A DNA stretch of 64,000 nucleotides from Deferribacteres bacterium (lineage in GTDB: Bacteria > Zhuqueibacterota > Zhuqueibacteria > Zhuqueibacterales > Geothermadaptataceae). The position numbers and the translations under genes were made by a program. Under the pieces are notes generated by a model. The model did not search any database. It saw only the letters and a program-made list of their open reading frames with translations, and was not told the DNA's origin. Position 1 is the stretch's first letter, and each line of letters opens with the position of its first letter. This document shows, one piece after another, positions 8,005-16,521 of this stretch. The stretch is taken from positions 248,001 to 312,000 of the forward strand of contig JACKDE010000005.1 in NCBI GenBank assembly GCA_020633675.1. Direction: 5' to 3'.

Positions 8005-8781
8005 TCAACCGTAGCGACCCTCTATATAATCGGCCGTTTTGGGATTTTGTGGCGTAAGAAAGATGGTTTGGGTGCGATCGTGCTCCATGATTTCGCCAAG
8101 CAACATAAAAATACACTCATCGCTGACCCGGCGCGCCTGCGCCATGTTGTGCGTCACGATGACAATGGTGTAGCTGCCGGCGAGGCTGCGCATAAGCTCT
8201 TCCACTGCCAGCGTCGCTTCCGAATCGAGGGCAGAACAGGGTTCGTCCATTAAAATGACTTGTGGCTTGAGTGGCAATAACCGGGCGATGCACAATTTTT
8301 GTTGCTGTTCGAGTTGCAGCGTGGTTGCCTTGGTTTTCAATTTATCCTTCAAATCATCCCACAAACGCACTTCGGTCAGCGCCTTTTCGACGATTTCGTC
8401 ACTTTTGGCCTTGCTCAGCTCACGGTTTTTGGAATGAATGCGCAATCCGAAAACCACATTTTCATAAACTGATATCGGCAGCGGATTGGGGCGCTGGAAA
8501 ACCATGCCGACCGCCTTTCTCAGCTCCGGCAGCGACACATCTTCATCGTAGATATTTTTGTCGAGAATTTTGATTTCGCCGGTTGTGGTCACATAGCCAT
8601 AACGCTCGTTGACCCGATTGAAACAGCGCAATAATGTGGTTTTGCCGCAACCGGACGGACCGATCAGCGAGGTAATCAAGCCATCTTTAATATTGACAGT
8701 CACATTTTTAAGCGCTTGAAAATCGGCATACCAGAGATTCAAGTCTTTGGTTTCAATACTAAATTGCATTTTATTGCTCAT
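8005..8781 (-). CDS. pstB: Phosphate ABC transporter ATP-binding protein, signature-degenerate paralogue
   Basis: Nucleotide-binding subunit of the Pst importer. Walker A GPSGCGKTT (41-49), Q-loop Gln96 in MVFQRPNPLP, Walker B VILMDEP with Glu180, D-loop SALD and H-loop His211 in VTHNMAQARR are all present. The ABC signature, normally LSGGQQQR, is replaced by LQLEQQQK (155-162). The adjacent PstB paralogue has the opposite pattern, so the two may form a heterodimer. Its start overlaps the stop of the upstream paralogue by four bases (ATGA), which suggests translational coupling. It is the last gene of the Pst operon. Confidence 0.9.
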   Translation of the reverse strand: MSNKMQFSIETKDLNLWYADFQALKNVTVNIKDGLITSLIGPSGCGKTTLLRCFNRVNERYGYVTTTGEIKILDKNIYDEDVSLPELRKAVGMVFQRPNPLPISVYENVVFGLRIHSKNRELSKAKSDEIVEKALTEVRLWDDLKDKLKTKATTLQLEQQQKLCIARLLPLKPQVILMDEPCSALDSEATLAVEELMRSLAGSYTIVIVTHNMAQARRVSDECIFMLLGEIMEHDRTQTIFLTPQNPKTADYIEGRYG

Positions 8782-9542
8782 CCGAAATTTCCATTGACGT
8801 AGTCGAAGGTGATTTTCCGGGCCGGTTTATCGGAAAATATCACGTCGTTGCTGTCGATTTCCACCAGCTCGCCATTTAAAATAAACGCCGTGCGATCGGC
8901 AAGCCGCCGTGCCTGCTGCACCAGATTCGTCACCAAAATGATGGTCATTTTCGATCGCAATTCTTTCAGAACATCCTCGATGCGCATCGTTGTCACAGGG
9001 TCGACCGCAATGGAGAATTCGTCCAGGCAGAGAATTTCGGGCTCATGCGAAAGTGCACGGGCTATGGTCAATCGCTGTTGCTGACCACCTGATAGCTTGG
9101 TGCCAAGGCTGTTCAAACGATCTTTCACTTCATCCCACAGTGCAGCCTGTTTGAGGCATCGCTCGACCAGCTCATTGAGCCTGTTTTTGTCCCGCATACC
9201 GGCTGCTCTCGGCGCAAACGCCACATTGTCGTAAATCGACAGCGGCAAGCCAACTGGCAGCGGAAACACCATGCCTACTTTGCGACGCAGCTCAAAGATA
9301 TTCTTAACTGACCGTACATCGACGCCATCGACTTTCACTGTCCCCGCCACAGTGGCATCGACGGTAAAATCGATGGTACGATTGATCGTCTTCAGCATAG
9401 TGGTTTTGCCCGATTGTGCCGGACCGATCACGCCGAGGATTTCATTCTCGTAAATATCGAGAGAAATGCCTTTCAGCGCTTCCTTGTTGCCGTACTGGAC
9501 TTTTAAATTTTGTATTTCAACTTTTTTTACAGAACTCGGCAT
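8778..9542 (-). CDS. pstB: Phosphate ABC transporter ATP-binding protein, catalytic-site-degenerate paralogue
   Basis: A second PstB-like ATPase in the same operon. Walker A GPAQSGKTT (40-48) and the signature LSGGQQQRL (150-157) are intact. Walker B keeps Asp-Glu (174-175) but reads LDEF rather than LDEP. The Q-loop Gln is Pro (MVFPLPVGLP, residue 94), the H-loop His is Asn (VTNLVQQARR, residue 206) and the D-loop reads IAVD. Its own nucleotide site should therefore be weak or dead, while it can supply the signature to its partner. It starts 124 bp after pstA and is coupled to the second pstB by an ATGA overlap. Confidence 0.88.
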   Translation of the reverse strand: MPSSVKKVEIQNLKVQYGNKEALKGISLDIYENEILGVIGPAQSGKTTMLKTINRTIDFTVDATVAGTVKVDGVDVRSVKNIFELRRKVGMVFPLPVGLPLSIYDNVAFAPRAAGMRDKNRLNELVERCLKQAALWDEVKDRLNSLGTKLSGGQQQRLTIARALSHEPEILCLDEFSIAVDPVTTMRIEDVLKELRSKMTIILVTNLVQQARRLADRTAFILNGELVEIDSNDVIFSDKPARKITFDYVNGNFG

Positions 9543-9666
9543 GAATCAATCATCCCTTTCTGGAATTCACTTTTTCTGGCTCCCAAATGCGCTATCGCCT
9601 GGCTTGTTCGAATTCATTATCTCTTGATCGGCGATATTGAAAATAGGGTCGTTTTCCTCGCCCGAC

Positions 9667-10599
9667 TTACCATCTCTTGCGCGAACGCAGGTAGACACGC
9701 AGCACAATTGCGACGGCATTTACCAGCAGCACCGTGCCGAGCAACACCACCGCTGTTCCGAAAGGCAGCGCCTCCGGCACGCCCGGAACTTGCGTGGAAA
9801 TGGTAAACAAATGCATCGAAAGCGCCATACATTGATCGAGCAGACCGTAGGCAAAAACATTGCCTTCTTCGATCGCTTTGTAAAAAACAGCACCCGTAAA
9901 CATGATCGGTGCAGTCTCTCCGGCTGCACGCGAAACCTGCAAAATAATACCGGTTAAAATGCCGCTCACCGAGTTTGGCAAAACGATGCCGCGAATGGTT
10001 TGCCACCGGGTTGCACCGACGTTCCAGCACGCCTCGCGAAAAGCGGCAGGCACAGCGCCGAGCGCCTCCTTGGTGCTGGCAATAATCACTGGCAGCGTCA
10101 TGATCGCCAGTGTTAGCGATGCGGCAAGAATCGAGCGGCCCATTCCGGCAAAAAGCACGAAAGCACCAAGTCCAAACAGCGCGTGCACTATGCTCGGCAC
10201 ACCCGCCAGGTTAACCACAGCCAGGTTGATGATACGCGTAAACCAGTTGTCCTTTGCGTATTCATTGAGATAGACAGCGGCCATGACACCTATTGGCGCG
10301 GCGATGACAAGCGAGATAACGACAAGGTAGATTGTGCCCAGCAGAGCGGCCCAAATGCCGCCCGCACGCATGCCTCGAGCCGGATTGCTAAAAATAAAAT
10401 CGAAGGATAAAATCGGTGCGGCTTTATAGAAGAGATAGCCGACAATCAGAATAAGTGGCACGATCATCAGCAGCGTCATCAGCAAAAAAACGCCACGAGC
10501 GAAGAACTCGGCCAGCTTTTTTCTGCGAACGATTGCTGTTTCGGTAAATCGGTTAACCGTGATACCCTGATCAGCGCCTGTGGCGATATTGATGCTCAT
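9667..10599 (-). CDS. pstA: Phosphate ABC transporter permease PstA
   Basis: One of the two inner-membrane channel subunits of the Pst importer. The 310 residues have six predicted helices. The permease EAA-loop region reads EALGAVPAAFREACWNVGATRWQTIRGIVLPNS, shown here as the stretch from about residue 195 with the diagnostic G-x-ATRWQ. The motif SRAAGETAPIMFTGAVF is typical of PstA as opposed to PstC. The first 35 residues form a cytoplasmic extension with repeated basic residues. ATG overlaps the pstC stop by four bases. Confidence 0.93.
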   Translation of the reverse strand: MSINIATGADQGITVNRFTETAIVRRKKLAEFFARGVFLLMTLLMIVPLILIVGYLFYKAAPILSFDFIFSNPARGMRAGGIWAALLGTIYLVVISLVIAAPIGVMAAVYLNEYAKDNWFTRIINLAVVNLAGVPSIVHALFGLGAFVLFAGMGRSILAASLTLAIMTLPVIIASTKEALGAVPAAFREACWNVGATRWQTIRGIVLPNSVSGILTGIILQVSRAAGETAPIMFTGAVFYKAIEEGNVFAYGLLDQCMALSMHLFTISTQVPGVPEALPFGTAVVLLGTVLLVNAVAIVLRVYLRSRKRW

Positions 10600-11489
10600 T
10601 TTCCTCGGATCCCTTTCACGATTAGATCAGCGGTTAAATTCACAATAAAGGTAATCGTAAACAGCAATATACCGATAATGAACAAGACCTGATAATGATC
10701 TGAGCCAACCGGCGCTTCTCCCAACTCGGCAGCAATGGTGGCCGTCAAGGTGCGGACCGAATCGAGCACGCTGTGCGGGATCTGCAGGGAATGGCCAGTG
10801 GCCATCAACACAGCCATGGTTTCGCCCACGGCCCGTGCCACACCCAGCAACACCGCAGCAAGCAAGCCGTTTTTGGCAGCCGGCAGCAGCACTTTGTACA
10901 CCATCTGCCAGCGCGTTGCGCCCAACGCCACAGCAGCTTCCCGGTAGGAATCCGGTACGGCTTTCAAGGCATCTTCACCAATCGAAACGATGATTGGTAC
11001 GCTCATCAAAGCCAGGATAATGCCGCCATTCAGCACAGTCAGGCCAATAGGCGCATCAAACATTTCAATGATAAGTTCATTCATGATGGACAAGCCAATA
11101 AAACCCCAGACAACAGACGGGATTGCGGCAAGCAATTCAATCACGATTTTCAGCGTTTCTTTCACTTTCGAGTTGCTAAACTCAGAGACAAAAATCGCTG
11201 CGCCCAGCCCGAAAGGCACGGCAATAGCCATTGCCAGCAATGTTACGCTAAACGTGCCGGCGATGAGCGCCAGCACGCCATAACGCTTGTGACTTACCGA
11301 ATCGGGGTACCATTCCGGGCTGAACAGGAATTCCTTGAGGTCCAGGCTGTTGAGCAGGAAGTCCTTGCCCTCGCGGAAAACGAATAAAAATATGAGAAAG
11401 ACAAAGACAATTGCGCTGATTCCGCAAATCTTGATCGTCCACTCGATCAGGAATTCGGATATCACTTCAAATCGCCGTCTGTTATCCAT
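10596..11489 (-). CDS. pstC: Phosphate ABC transporter permease PstC
   Basis: The second channel subunit of the Pst importer. It has six helices, the PstC periplasmic signature FLFSPEWYPDS in the first loop, the coupling-loop motif ALGATRWQMVYKVLLPAA, and ARAVGETMAVLMATGHS near helix 5, which distinguishes PstC from PstA. The length of 297 residues is usual. It lies 44 bp after pstS and overlaps pstA by four bases, so the two channel subunits are translated as a coupled pair. Confidence 0.93.
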   Translation of the reverse strand: MDNRRRFEVISEFLIEWTIKICGISAIVFVFLIFLFVFREGKDFLLNSLDLKEFLFSPEWYPDSVSHKRYGVLALIAGTFSVTLLAMAIAVPFGLGAAIFVSEFSNSKVKETLKIVIELLAAIPSVVWGFIGLSIMNELIIEMFDAPIGLTVLNGGIILALMSVPIIVSIGEDALKAVPDSYREAAVALGATRWQMVYKVLLPAAKNGLLAAVLLGVARAVGETMAVLMATGHSLQIPHSVLDSVRTLTATIAAELGEAPVGSDHYQVLFIIGILLFTITFIVNLTADLIVKGIRGK

Positions 11490-11532
11490 GAGTCTTTAAG
11501 CTCCCGAGGAATCAGATGTAATCCAGTATCGG

Positions 11533-12435
11533 CTATTTCATGTTGGTTGGAACGTATCCACTCTCGGCCACGATGGCCTGGCCTTCGTCGGAATGAATCC
11601 AGTCGAGAAAAGCCTTGATTTCGCCTGTTGGTTCGCCGAGCGTATACATGTAGAGCGGACGGGCAATCGGATAGGTTTTATCGAGTGCGGTTTCCACACT
11701 TGGTGCGAAGGAAGCGCCGCCCGATTCCTGTGCAATTTTCAGCATTTTGACATGCTCGGTTGCATAGCCCATGCCGCTATAGCCGATGGCGCACGGTGTT
11801 TTCTCGACCAGCTCAACAACGTCTTTCGAACCATGCAAATCACGGGAGCCGAGCTTAAAATCTTTTTCCTTGCCAAGCAGGGTTTCGCGGAAGTAGTGGT
11901 AAGTGCCGGAGTTGTTTTGGCGGCTGACCCGGATAATTTCATCGCTGGAACAGGCGGAGTTTTGAATACCGAGTTGTGACCATTTGGTGATGTTGCCGCC
12001 TTCACCGTAAATTCCTGCCAATTGCTCGATGGAGATTTCATTCAGCGGATTGTTTTCATTCACATACACGGCCAGGGCGTCAAAGCCGACGATGAATTGC
12101 TTTGGCTCTTTGCCGGTATTTTGTTTGGCGCGTTCCATTTCTTCCGGTTTCATTGCCCGGCTGCAGTTCGCGATATCGATGGTGCCGTTAATCAGCGCGG
12201 CGATACCAGTACCGGAACCACCACCGGAAACTTCAACAGACACACCGGAATTGACAGCGGCGTACTTTTCGGCCCAGGTTTGCGCCAGATTGACGATGGT
12301 GTCGGAACCGGCGTTCTGGATCACGAATTTTTCGCTGCTGGCACTGCCATCACTGGAGCCGCCTCCGCCGCAACCGATCAAGCTGAGGCTTGTCGCCATT
12401 GCCGCGACCACGAGTGTTTTCCCATACGATTTCAT
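11533..12435 (-). CDS. pstS: Phosphate-binding lipoprotein PstS
   Basis: Captures phosphate and delivers it to PstCA. The start at 12435 (MKSYGKT) is chosen because AGGAGG lies seven bases upstream. The signal peptide ends in the lipobox LIGC, followed by a glycine/serine linker, so the protein is a lipoprotein. Binding-site segments typical of PstS are visible: NAGSDTIVNLAQTW, VEVSGGGSGTGIAALINGTIDIANCSR (the SGxGSGxG phosphate loop) and RQNNSGTYHYF. The C-terminal WIHSDEGQAIVAESGYVP is also characteristic. It is the second gene of the operon, 28 bp after the PhoU-ArsC fusion. Confidence 0.95.
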   Translation of the reverse strand: MKSYGKTLVVAAMATSLSLIGCGGGGSSDGSASSEKFVIQNAGSDTIVNLAQTWAEKYAAVNSGVSVEVSGGGSGTGIAALINGTIDIANCSRAMKPEEMERAKQNTGKEPKQFIVGFDALAVYVNENNPLNEISIEQLAGIYGEGGNITKWSQLGIQNSACSSDEIIRVSRQNNSGTYHYFRETLLGKEKDFKLGSRDLHGSKDVVELVEKTPCAIGYSGMGYATEHVKMLKIAQESGGASFAPSVETALDKTYPIARPLYMYTLGEPTGEIKAFLDWIHSDEGQAIVAESGYVPTNMK

Positions 12436-12463
12436 CTCACTTCCTCCTTTTAAGTACACTTAA

Positions 12464-13564
12464 TTATTCATCTTCTCCGAGAATGGCGTTGACCAAATCC
12501 CGGATATGACTATCCAAAAATTGATAGGTTCGTTCATAAGCTCGTTTCATCTCTTCTGGCTTGCCCCTGCCTTCTGACGGATCGTCGATATGCCATTTGA
12601 TGCTAACCGTTTTTGTCGGTGCTGGCGGGAAGGCCACATCAGCCTCTTCGGCCAAAGAAATAATCACTTCATAGTGTTCCAGGTTGACGATCTGGTTTAA
12701 AAACTTGGGCTTTTGGTGGGAAATATCGATCCCCATACCAGCCATAAAATCGCTGGTTTTTTCATCAATTTCGGTCGGATCGATACCGGCACTGTTGAAA
12801 ATAAAGCGGTCTGAGTCGAGCTTTGAAGCGATGCCGAGCGCCATTTGCGCACGACAGGCATCATGATTGTCGACGAACAGGACACGAAAGGCTTCCTTGC
12901 CCTGATGCTTGATGTTCTCTCCAGTCGCCATGTACATGACTTCTTCACAAATATTGCATGCCTGGTCCGCAGAGCGCTCAAAACGGCTGGCGATGATCAT
13001 CATCGGCGCCAGAGCTTCCAGCGGCAGCTTTTCCTTTTCATGGCTCTTTACAATATTGTTGTGGGCATTGGTACGTGCTTCATCGACTTGTGCCTCGCCA
13101 TGCATCGTTGCTTTTGCCAATTCTGAATTGTTGTTGGCGAAGGCATCCATTGCATTGCGCAACATCGGAATGGCCAGGTTGGCGATTTCGATCACCTTTT
13201 CAAAATTCGGCCGCGGGGAAATCGAATTGATCGAAAGCATCTGCCGTGCAATGCTTTCTGCGTAGTCACCGATCCGCTCGAGCTCATTATTGATTTTAAT
13301 GGCTGCGTAAACAAATCGCAGGTGTCCGGCTGCAGGTTGTTGCCTTACCAGGAACTCCAGACACAACCGATCGATTGATTTTTCCAGCTCATCGATATAA
13401 CGATCCTGCAGAATAACCTTGTATGCCATCTCGCGATTGTTATCGATAATCGCTTGCAGACTCATACGAAGCGCATTCTCTGCACGTTCTCCCATCTCCA
13501 CAATTTTGTTGCGGATAAAATCGATATCACGCTGCAATGTTTTTTCGTAATACGAATATTGCAT
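12464..13564 (-). CDS. phoU: PhoU fused to an ArsC/LMW-phosphatase-like domain with altered nucleophile
   Basis: Residues 1-215 are a PhoU domain with two three-helix repeats and the metal-binding patterns NNELERIGDYAESIA and SRFERSADQACNICEE. Residues 226-366 resemble ArsC/low-molecular-weight phosphatase: P-loop region LFVDNHDACRAQMA and the late WHIDDPSEGRG acidic loop. In active members the P-loop begins with the nucleophilic Cys (C-x5-R); here that position is Asp232 while Arg238 remains, so phosphatase or arsenate reductase activity is not expected. It could still bind phosphate as a sensor. ATG 13564 has AAGGAG nine bases upstream. First gene of the Pst operon, behind Pho-box-like repeats. 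Confidence 0.88.
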   Translation of the reverse strand: MQYSYYEKTLQRDIDFIRNKIVEMGERAENALRMSLQAIIDNNREMAYKVILQDRYIDELEKSIDRLCLEFLVRQQPAAGHLRFVYAAIKINNELERIGDYAESIARQMLSINSISPRPNFEKVIEIANLAIPMLRNAMDAFANNNSELAKATMHGEAQVDEARTNAHNNIVKSHEKEKLPLEALAPMMIIASRFERSADQACNICEEVMYMATGENIKHQGKEAFRVLFVDNHDACRAQMALGIASKLDSDRFIFNSAGIDPTEIDEKTSDFMAGMGIDISHQKPKFLNQIVNLEHYEVIISLAEEADVAFPPAPTKTVSIKWHIDDPSEGRGKPEEMKRAYERTYQFLDSHIRDLVNAILGEDE

Positions 13565-13635
13565 ATGCAATTTCTCCTTCGCGGCCTTTAAAGCTCATTT
13601 TTGATGGGTGCTGTAAAATTAAAAAAATGATTTGC

Positions 13636-13668
13636 TGTCAATTCTGTGTAAAATCGATGTTAAGAAAT
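13636..13668 (-). promoter_or_regulatory. Pho-box-like triple 11-bp direct repeat, proximal
   Basis: Three units begin exactly 11 bp apart: TGTCA at 13636, TGTAA at 13647 and TGTTA at 13658, each followed by AT-rich DNA. This matches the tandem 11-bp organisation of PhoB/PhoP sites. The cluster ends about 70 bp before the first Pst gene. No PhoB gene lies in the window, so the regulator is inferred. Confidence 0.65.
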
Positions 13669-13715
13669 TATCATTTTTTTCACGATGGCATGATAACGTG
13701 ACCACATGAACGTGA

Positions 13716-13748
13716 AGTTAAAACCATGTTAAGAAATCGTTAAGTTTC
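13716..13748 (-). promoter_or_regulatory. Pho-box-like triple 11-bp direct repeat, distal
   Basis: GTTAA begins at 13717, 13728 and 13739, again an exact 11-bp period. The middle unit TGTTAAGAAAT is identical to the third unit of the proximal cluster. The site is between the Pst operon and the divergent DUF47-Pit pair. Confidence 0.6.
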
Positions 13749-13776
13749 ATTTGCCATCCCAACAGATAATCCTAAA

Positions 13777-13934
13777 TTAACGTGAATTCGATGTAAGTCG
13801 TTTTCGACAGAATAGAAAACCACCTTCCTGGTGAGTGAATTCGAAGCATGAGGATTTAATTCTTGCCGTAACGAAAATCCTTGCGGCTCTCGGACTGAAT
13901 AAGCAAAATTTTTCTTATATCGAGCTCACGTTAA
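13777..13934. repeat. MITE-like palindromic element, family 1, copy B
   Basis: The left end TTAACGTGAATTCGATGTAA is inverted at the right end (TTATATCGAGCTCACGTTAA). The ends match copy A at 4592-4729 while the interior differs. Immediately after it, 13936-13953 repeats the same terminal sequence once more (TTAGCGTGAATTCGATCA), possibly the remnant of a third copy. It lies in the intergenic region 13565-14131. Confidence 0.65.
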
Positions 13935-14131
13935 GTTAGCGTGAATTCGATCATCTTACCGCTTTCGAATTCCGTATGTGGTCTGGTTCATTTGATTACG
14001 CAACAACGCTCAGGCAAGAATTTTCACGATTCGCCTTAAAGGCTACACATTAAATTCGCACTAAAATATCGCATACAAGCATGTTCAAACCGATAGCAAG
14101 CCCGTGTTTTTAACTTTGAATGGAGGACCGC

Positions 14132-14806
14132 ATGTCGATCCTTAAAAATTTATTTGTGCGCTCTCCTTTTTCCCCTTTGCAATCACACATGGAAAAAGTA
14201 GCAAGCTGTGTACAAAAAGCCGACGAACTATTTGACGCATATTTCAACCACGATTATGCTTCGATGGAAACGTTGGCGGAAGAAATTTCCGAATTGGAAC
14301 ACTCTGCCGATCTGACAAAAAATGAAATCCGGAACAATTTGCCAACCGGGCTTTTTTTGGCTGTTAACCGTAGTGCGCTGCTGGAGATTTTAGCATTGCA
14401 GGACACCATCGCCGACCGTACGGAAGATATTGGTGTTCTGATGAACCTAAAAAAGCTCGAACCGCTGGAATCCATCAAGGATGACCTGAGATCGTTCATC
14501 GATAAAAACACGGAAGCCGTTGCCCATGCTCATCAAATCATTCGTGAGATGGATGAGCTCTTGCAGGCTTCCTTCGGGGGCAAGGAGGCAGAGAAGGTTC
14601 GGCAAATGGTCGATGAAGTTGCCTACATGGAACATGAGGCTGATATCATCCAGCGAAAACTGCTAAAGAAGCTTTACAACATGGAAGATTCACTCCACTA
14701 CAGCAGCTTTATCTTATGGATCAATGTCATGCAATGCATCGCGGCCTTAGGCAATTTAGCGGAAAAATTGGCTCATCGCATACGGGCTTTGCTGGATATC
14801 AAATAA
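14132..14806 (+). CDS. DUF47 / PhoU-like phosphate transport accessory protein
   Basis: A 224-residue helical protein of the DUF47 (TIGR00153) family, distant relatives of PhoU that are encoded next to Pit phosphate permeases and modulate them. Visible family features are the acidic ETLAEEISELEHSADLTKNEIRNNLP segment, LQDTIADRTEDIGVLM and the second repeat VDEVAYMEHEADIIQRKLLK, which carry the E-x3-D metal ligands. ATG 14132 is chosen because GGAGG lies five bases upstream. The Pit gene starts about 105 bp downstream on the same strand, so the pair forms the low-affinity phosphate uptake unit opposite the Pst operon. Confidence 0.9.
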   Translation: MSILKNLFVRSPFSPLQSHMEKVASCVQKADELFDAYFNHDYASMETLAEEISELEHSADLTKNEIRNNLPTGLFLAVNRSALLEILALQDTIADRTEDIGVLMNLKKLEPLESIKDDLRSFIDKNTEAVAHAHQIIREMDELLQASFGGKEAEKVRQMVDEVAYMEHEADIIQRKLLKKLYNMEDSLHYSSFILWINVMQCIAALGNLAEKLAHRIRALLDIK

Positions 14807-14911
14807 TCGTATTCTCGTTTTGGAGGAAGTGGTAAGCCATCTTTGAGAGATTTCCAGGCGTAATTTTTTTGAGTATGGCGCAGTAAAGTTGAAATTTGTG
14901 AGAGGAAGGAA

Positions 14912-16336
14912 ATGAGTATTGAAACAATACTGTTGACCATTGCAGTCATTTCTGGCTTTTATATGGCCTGGAGCATTGGCGCAAATGATGTTGCGAATGC
15001 GATGGGAACATCAGTCGGATCGGGTGCATTGACGGTCAAGAGGGCTGTCATTATCGCCGCCCTGCTGGAATTTTCAGGTGCATTTTTGGTTGGAAGCCAT
15101 GTAACGGAAACGGTTCGCAAGGGCATCATCAGTCCTGAACTCTTTGTTGGCAATGAGTTGGATCTGGTTTTCGGCATGATCGGAGCGCTTTTGGCAGCAG
15201 CGATTTGGCTGCAGGTTGCTTCCTATTTTGGCTGGCCTGTTTCGACCACGCATTCAATCGTTGGTGCTGTACTCGGTTTTGGTGTGATGTACGGCGGCAT
15301 GGAAGCTGCGGATTGGGGTAAGGTCACTTCAATCGTTGCGAGCTGGGTGGTCTCTCCGTTGATTTGTGGTACAATAGCTTATTTAATTTTTTTGTTCTTG
15401 CGTCGAGCGATTTATGGCAGTGATGATCCGGTGGGAGCGGCAAAACGGCTCACACCGTTTTTGGTCTTTTTCGTTTTCCTGGTACTGACTTTGACGATGG
15501 TCTTTAAGGGTTTAAAAAACCTAAAATTGAATTTAGACTTCAGCGAGGCCCTTTTAGTCGCGATTGGAGTTGGCTTGATTGCATCTTTGGTTGGACACTT
15601 GCTTGTAAAAAGAATCAAGCCGGTCAAAACAAGCGAACGGGAGATTGTTTTTCAGCCAGAACCTGTTGGCGCAGGCGTAGCGCAGGCACTGCAGACGCTG
15701 CGCAGCGTTGCAATCGATGCACGTGGCGATGTCAAAGAGCAGCTTACGACATTGGTACACGATCTGACGACCATCGACAAGGGAATCAAAAAAGGGGTGG
15801 CGAAGGAGACCGGGAGCGCAGAGCTTAATTCTGTGGAGCGCATTTTCGTCTACCTGCAAATACTCAGCGCAGCATTTGTCGCCTTTGCACATGGCGCCAA
15901 TGATGTCGCCAATGCTGTTGGCCCCATGGTCGCAGTCATCACAACGCTAAGAACAGGATTGGTGGCCATGCAGGCTGCAGTTCCGCTTTGGATACTCGGC
16001 ATGGGCGGCGTTGGCATTGTTGTTGGTTTGGCGACATGGGGTTGGCGTGTGATGCTCACCATCGGCAAGAAGATTACTGAATTGACGCCAACGCGCGGTT
16101 TTTGCGCTGAATTTGCGGCGGCAACCACGATTGTTATCGCTTCCAAACTGGGCCTGCCAATCAGTACGACACATACTCTGGTCGGAGGGGTTTTGGGGGT
16201 TGGTTTGGCGCGAGGTATCAGTGCGTTGAACCTGCGTGTTGTGACCAATATCGCTATTTCGTGGGTTGTGACCATTCCTGCTGGCGCAATCGGTGCGATC
16301 GGCTTCTACTATATCTTTAAATTTATCTTCGGCTAA
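14912..16336 (+). CDS. pit: Low-affinity inorganic phosphate transporter, Pit family
   Basis: Cation-coupled phosphate permease of the inner membrane. Both halves of the duplicated PiT signature are present: GANDVANAMGTSVGSG near residue 25 and GANDVANAVGPMVAV near residue 330. Each half is followed by GWPVSTTHSIVGAV or GLPISTTHTLVGGV. A soluble loop of roughly 100 residues (about 225-310) separates the two membrane halves. The ribosome site is GAGGAAGG six bases upstream. A strong terminator lies about 60 bp after the stop. The upstream DUF47 protein is its likely regulator. Confidence 0.95.
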   Translation: MSIETILLTIAVISGFYMAWSIGANDVANAMGTSVGSGALTVKRAVIIAALLEFSGAFLVGSHVTETVRKGIISPELFVGNELDLVFGMIGALLAAAIWLQVASYFGWPVSTTHSIVGAVLGFGVMYGGMEAADWGKVTSIVASWVVSPLICGTIAYLIFLFLRRAIYGSDDPVGAAKRLTPFLVFFVFLVLTLTMVFKGLKNLKLNLDFSEALLVAIGVGLIASLVGHLLVKRIKPVKTSEREIVFQPEPVGAGVAQALQTLRSVAIDARGDVKEQLTTLVHDLTTIDKGIKKGVAKETGSAELNSVERIFVYLQILSAAFVAFAHGANDVANAVGPMVAVITTLRTGLVAMQAAVPLWILGMGGVGIVVGLATWGWRVMLTIGKKITELTPTRGFCAEFAAATTIVIASKLGLPISTTHTLVGGVLGVGLARGISALNLRVVTNIAISWVVTIPAGAIGAIGFYYIFKFIFG

Positions 16337-16394
16337 ACGCCAGAGTCAAGCATTCACGTCGATGCATCAATAGTTCTTAAAAATTCCACTTTTA

Positions 16395-16437
16395 AAAATG
16401 CCATTTGCTGACAAAAAACAGCAAGTGGCATTTTTTT
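16395..16437 (+). terminator. Rho-independent terminator after pit
   Basis: AAAATGCCATTTGCTG pairs with CAGCAAGTGGCATTTT around an 8-base loop and is followed by a T-run. It separates pit from the HEAT-repeat gene. Confidence 0.88.
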
Positions 16438-16521
16438 GGTAAACCTTTTCCTGCCTGCTTACGTCCTACTGATACATTTCGCAGCGAAAGAAACACGATC
16501 CTTAAATCCGCGGAGGCCCAA

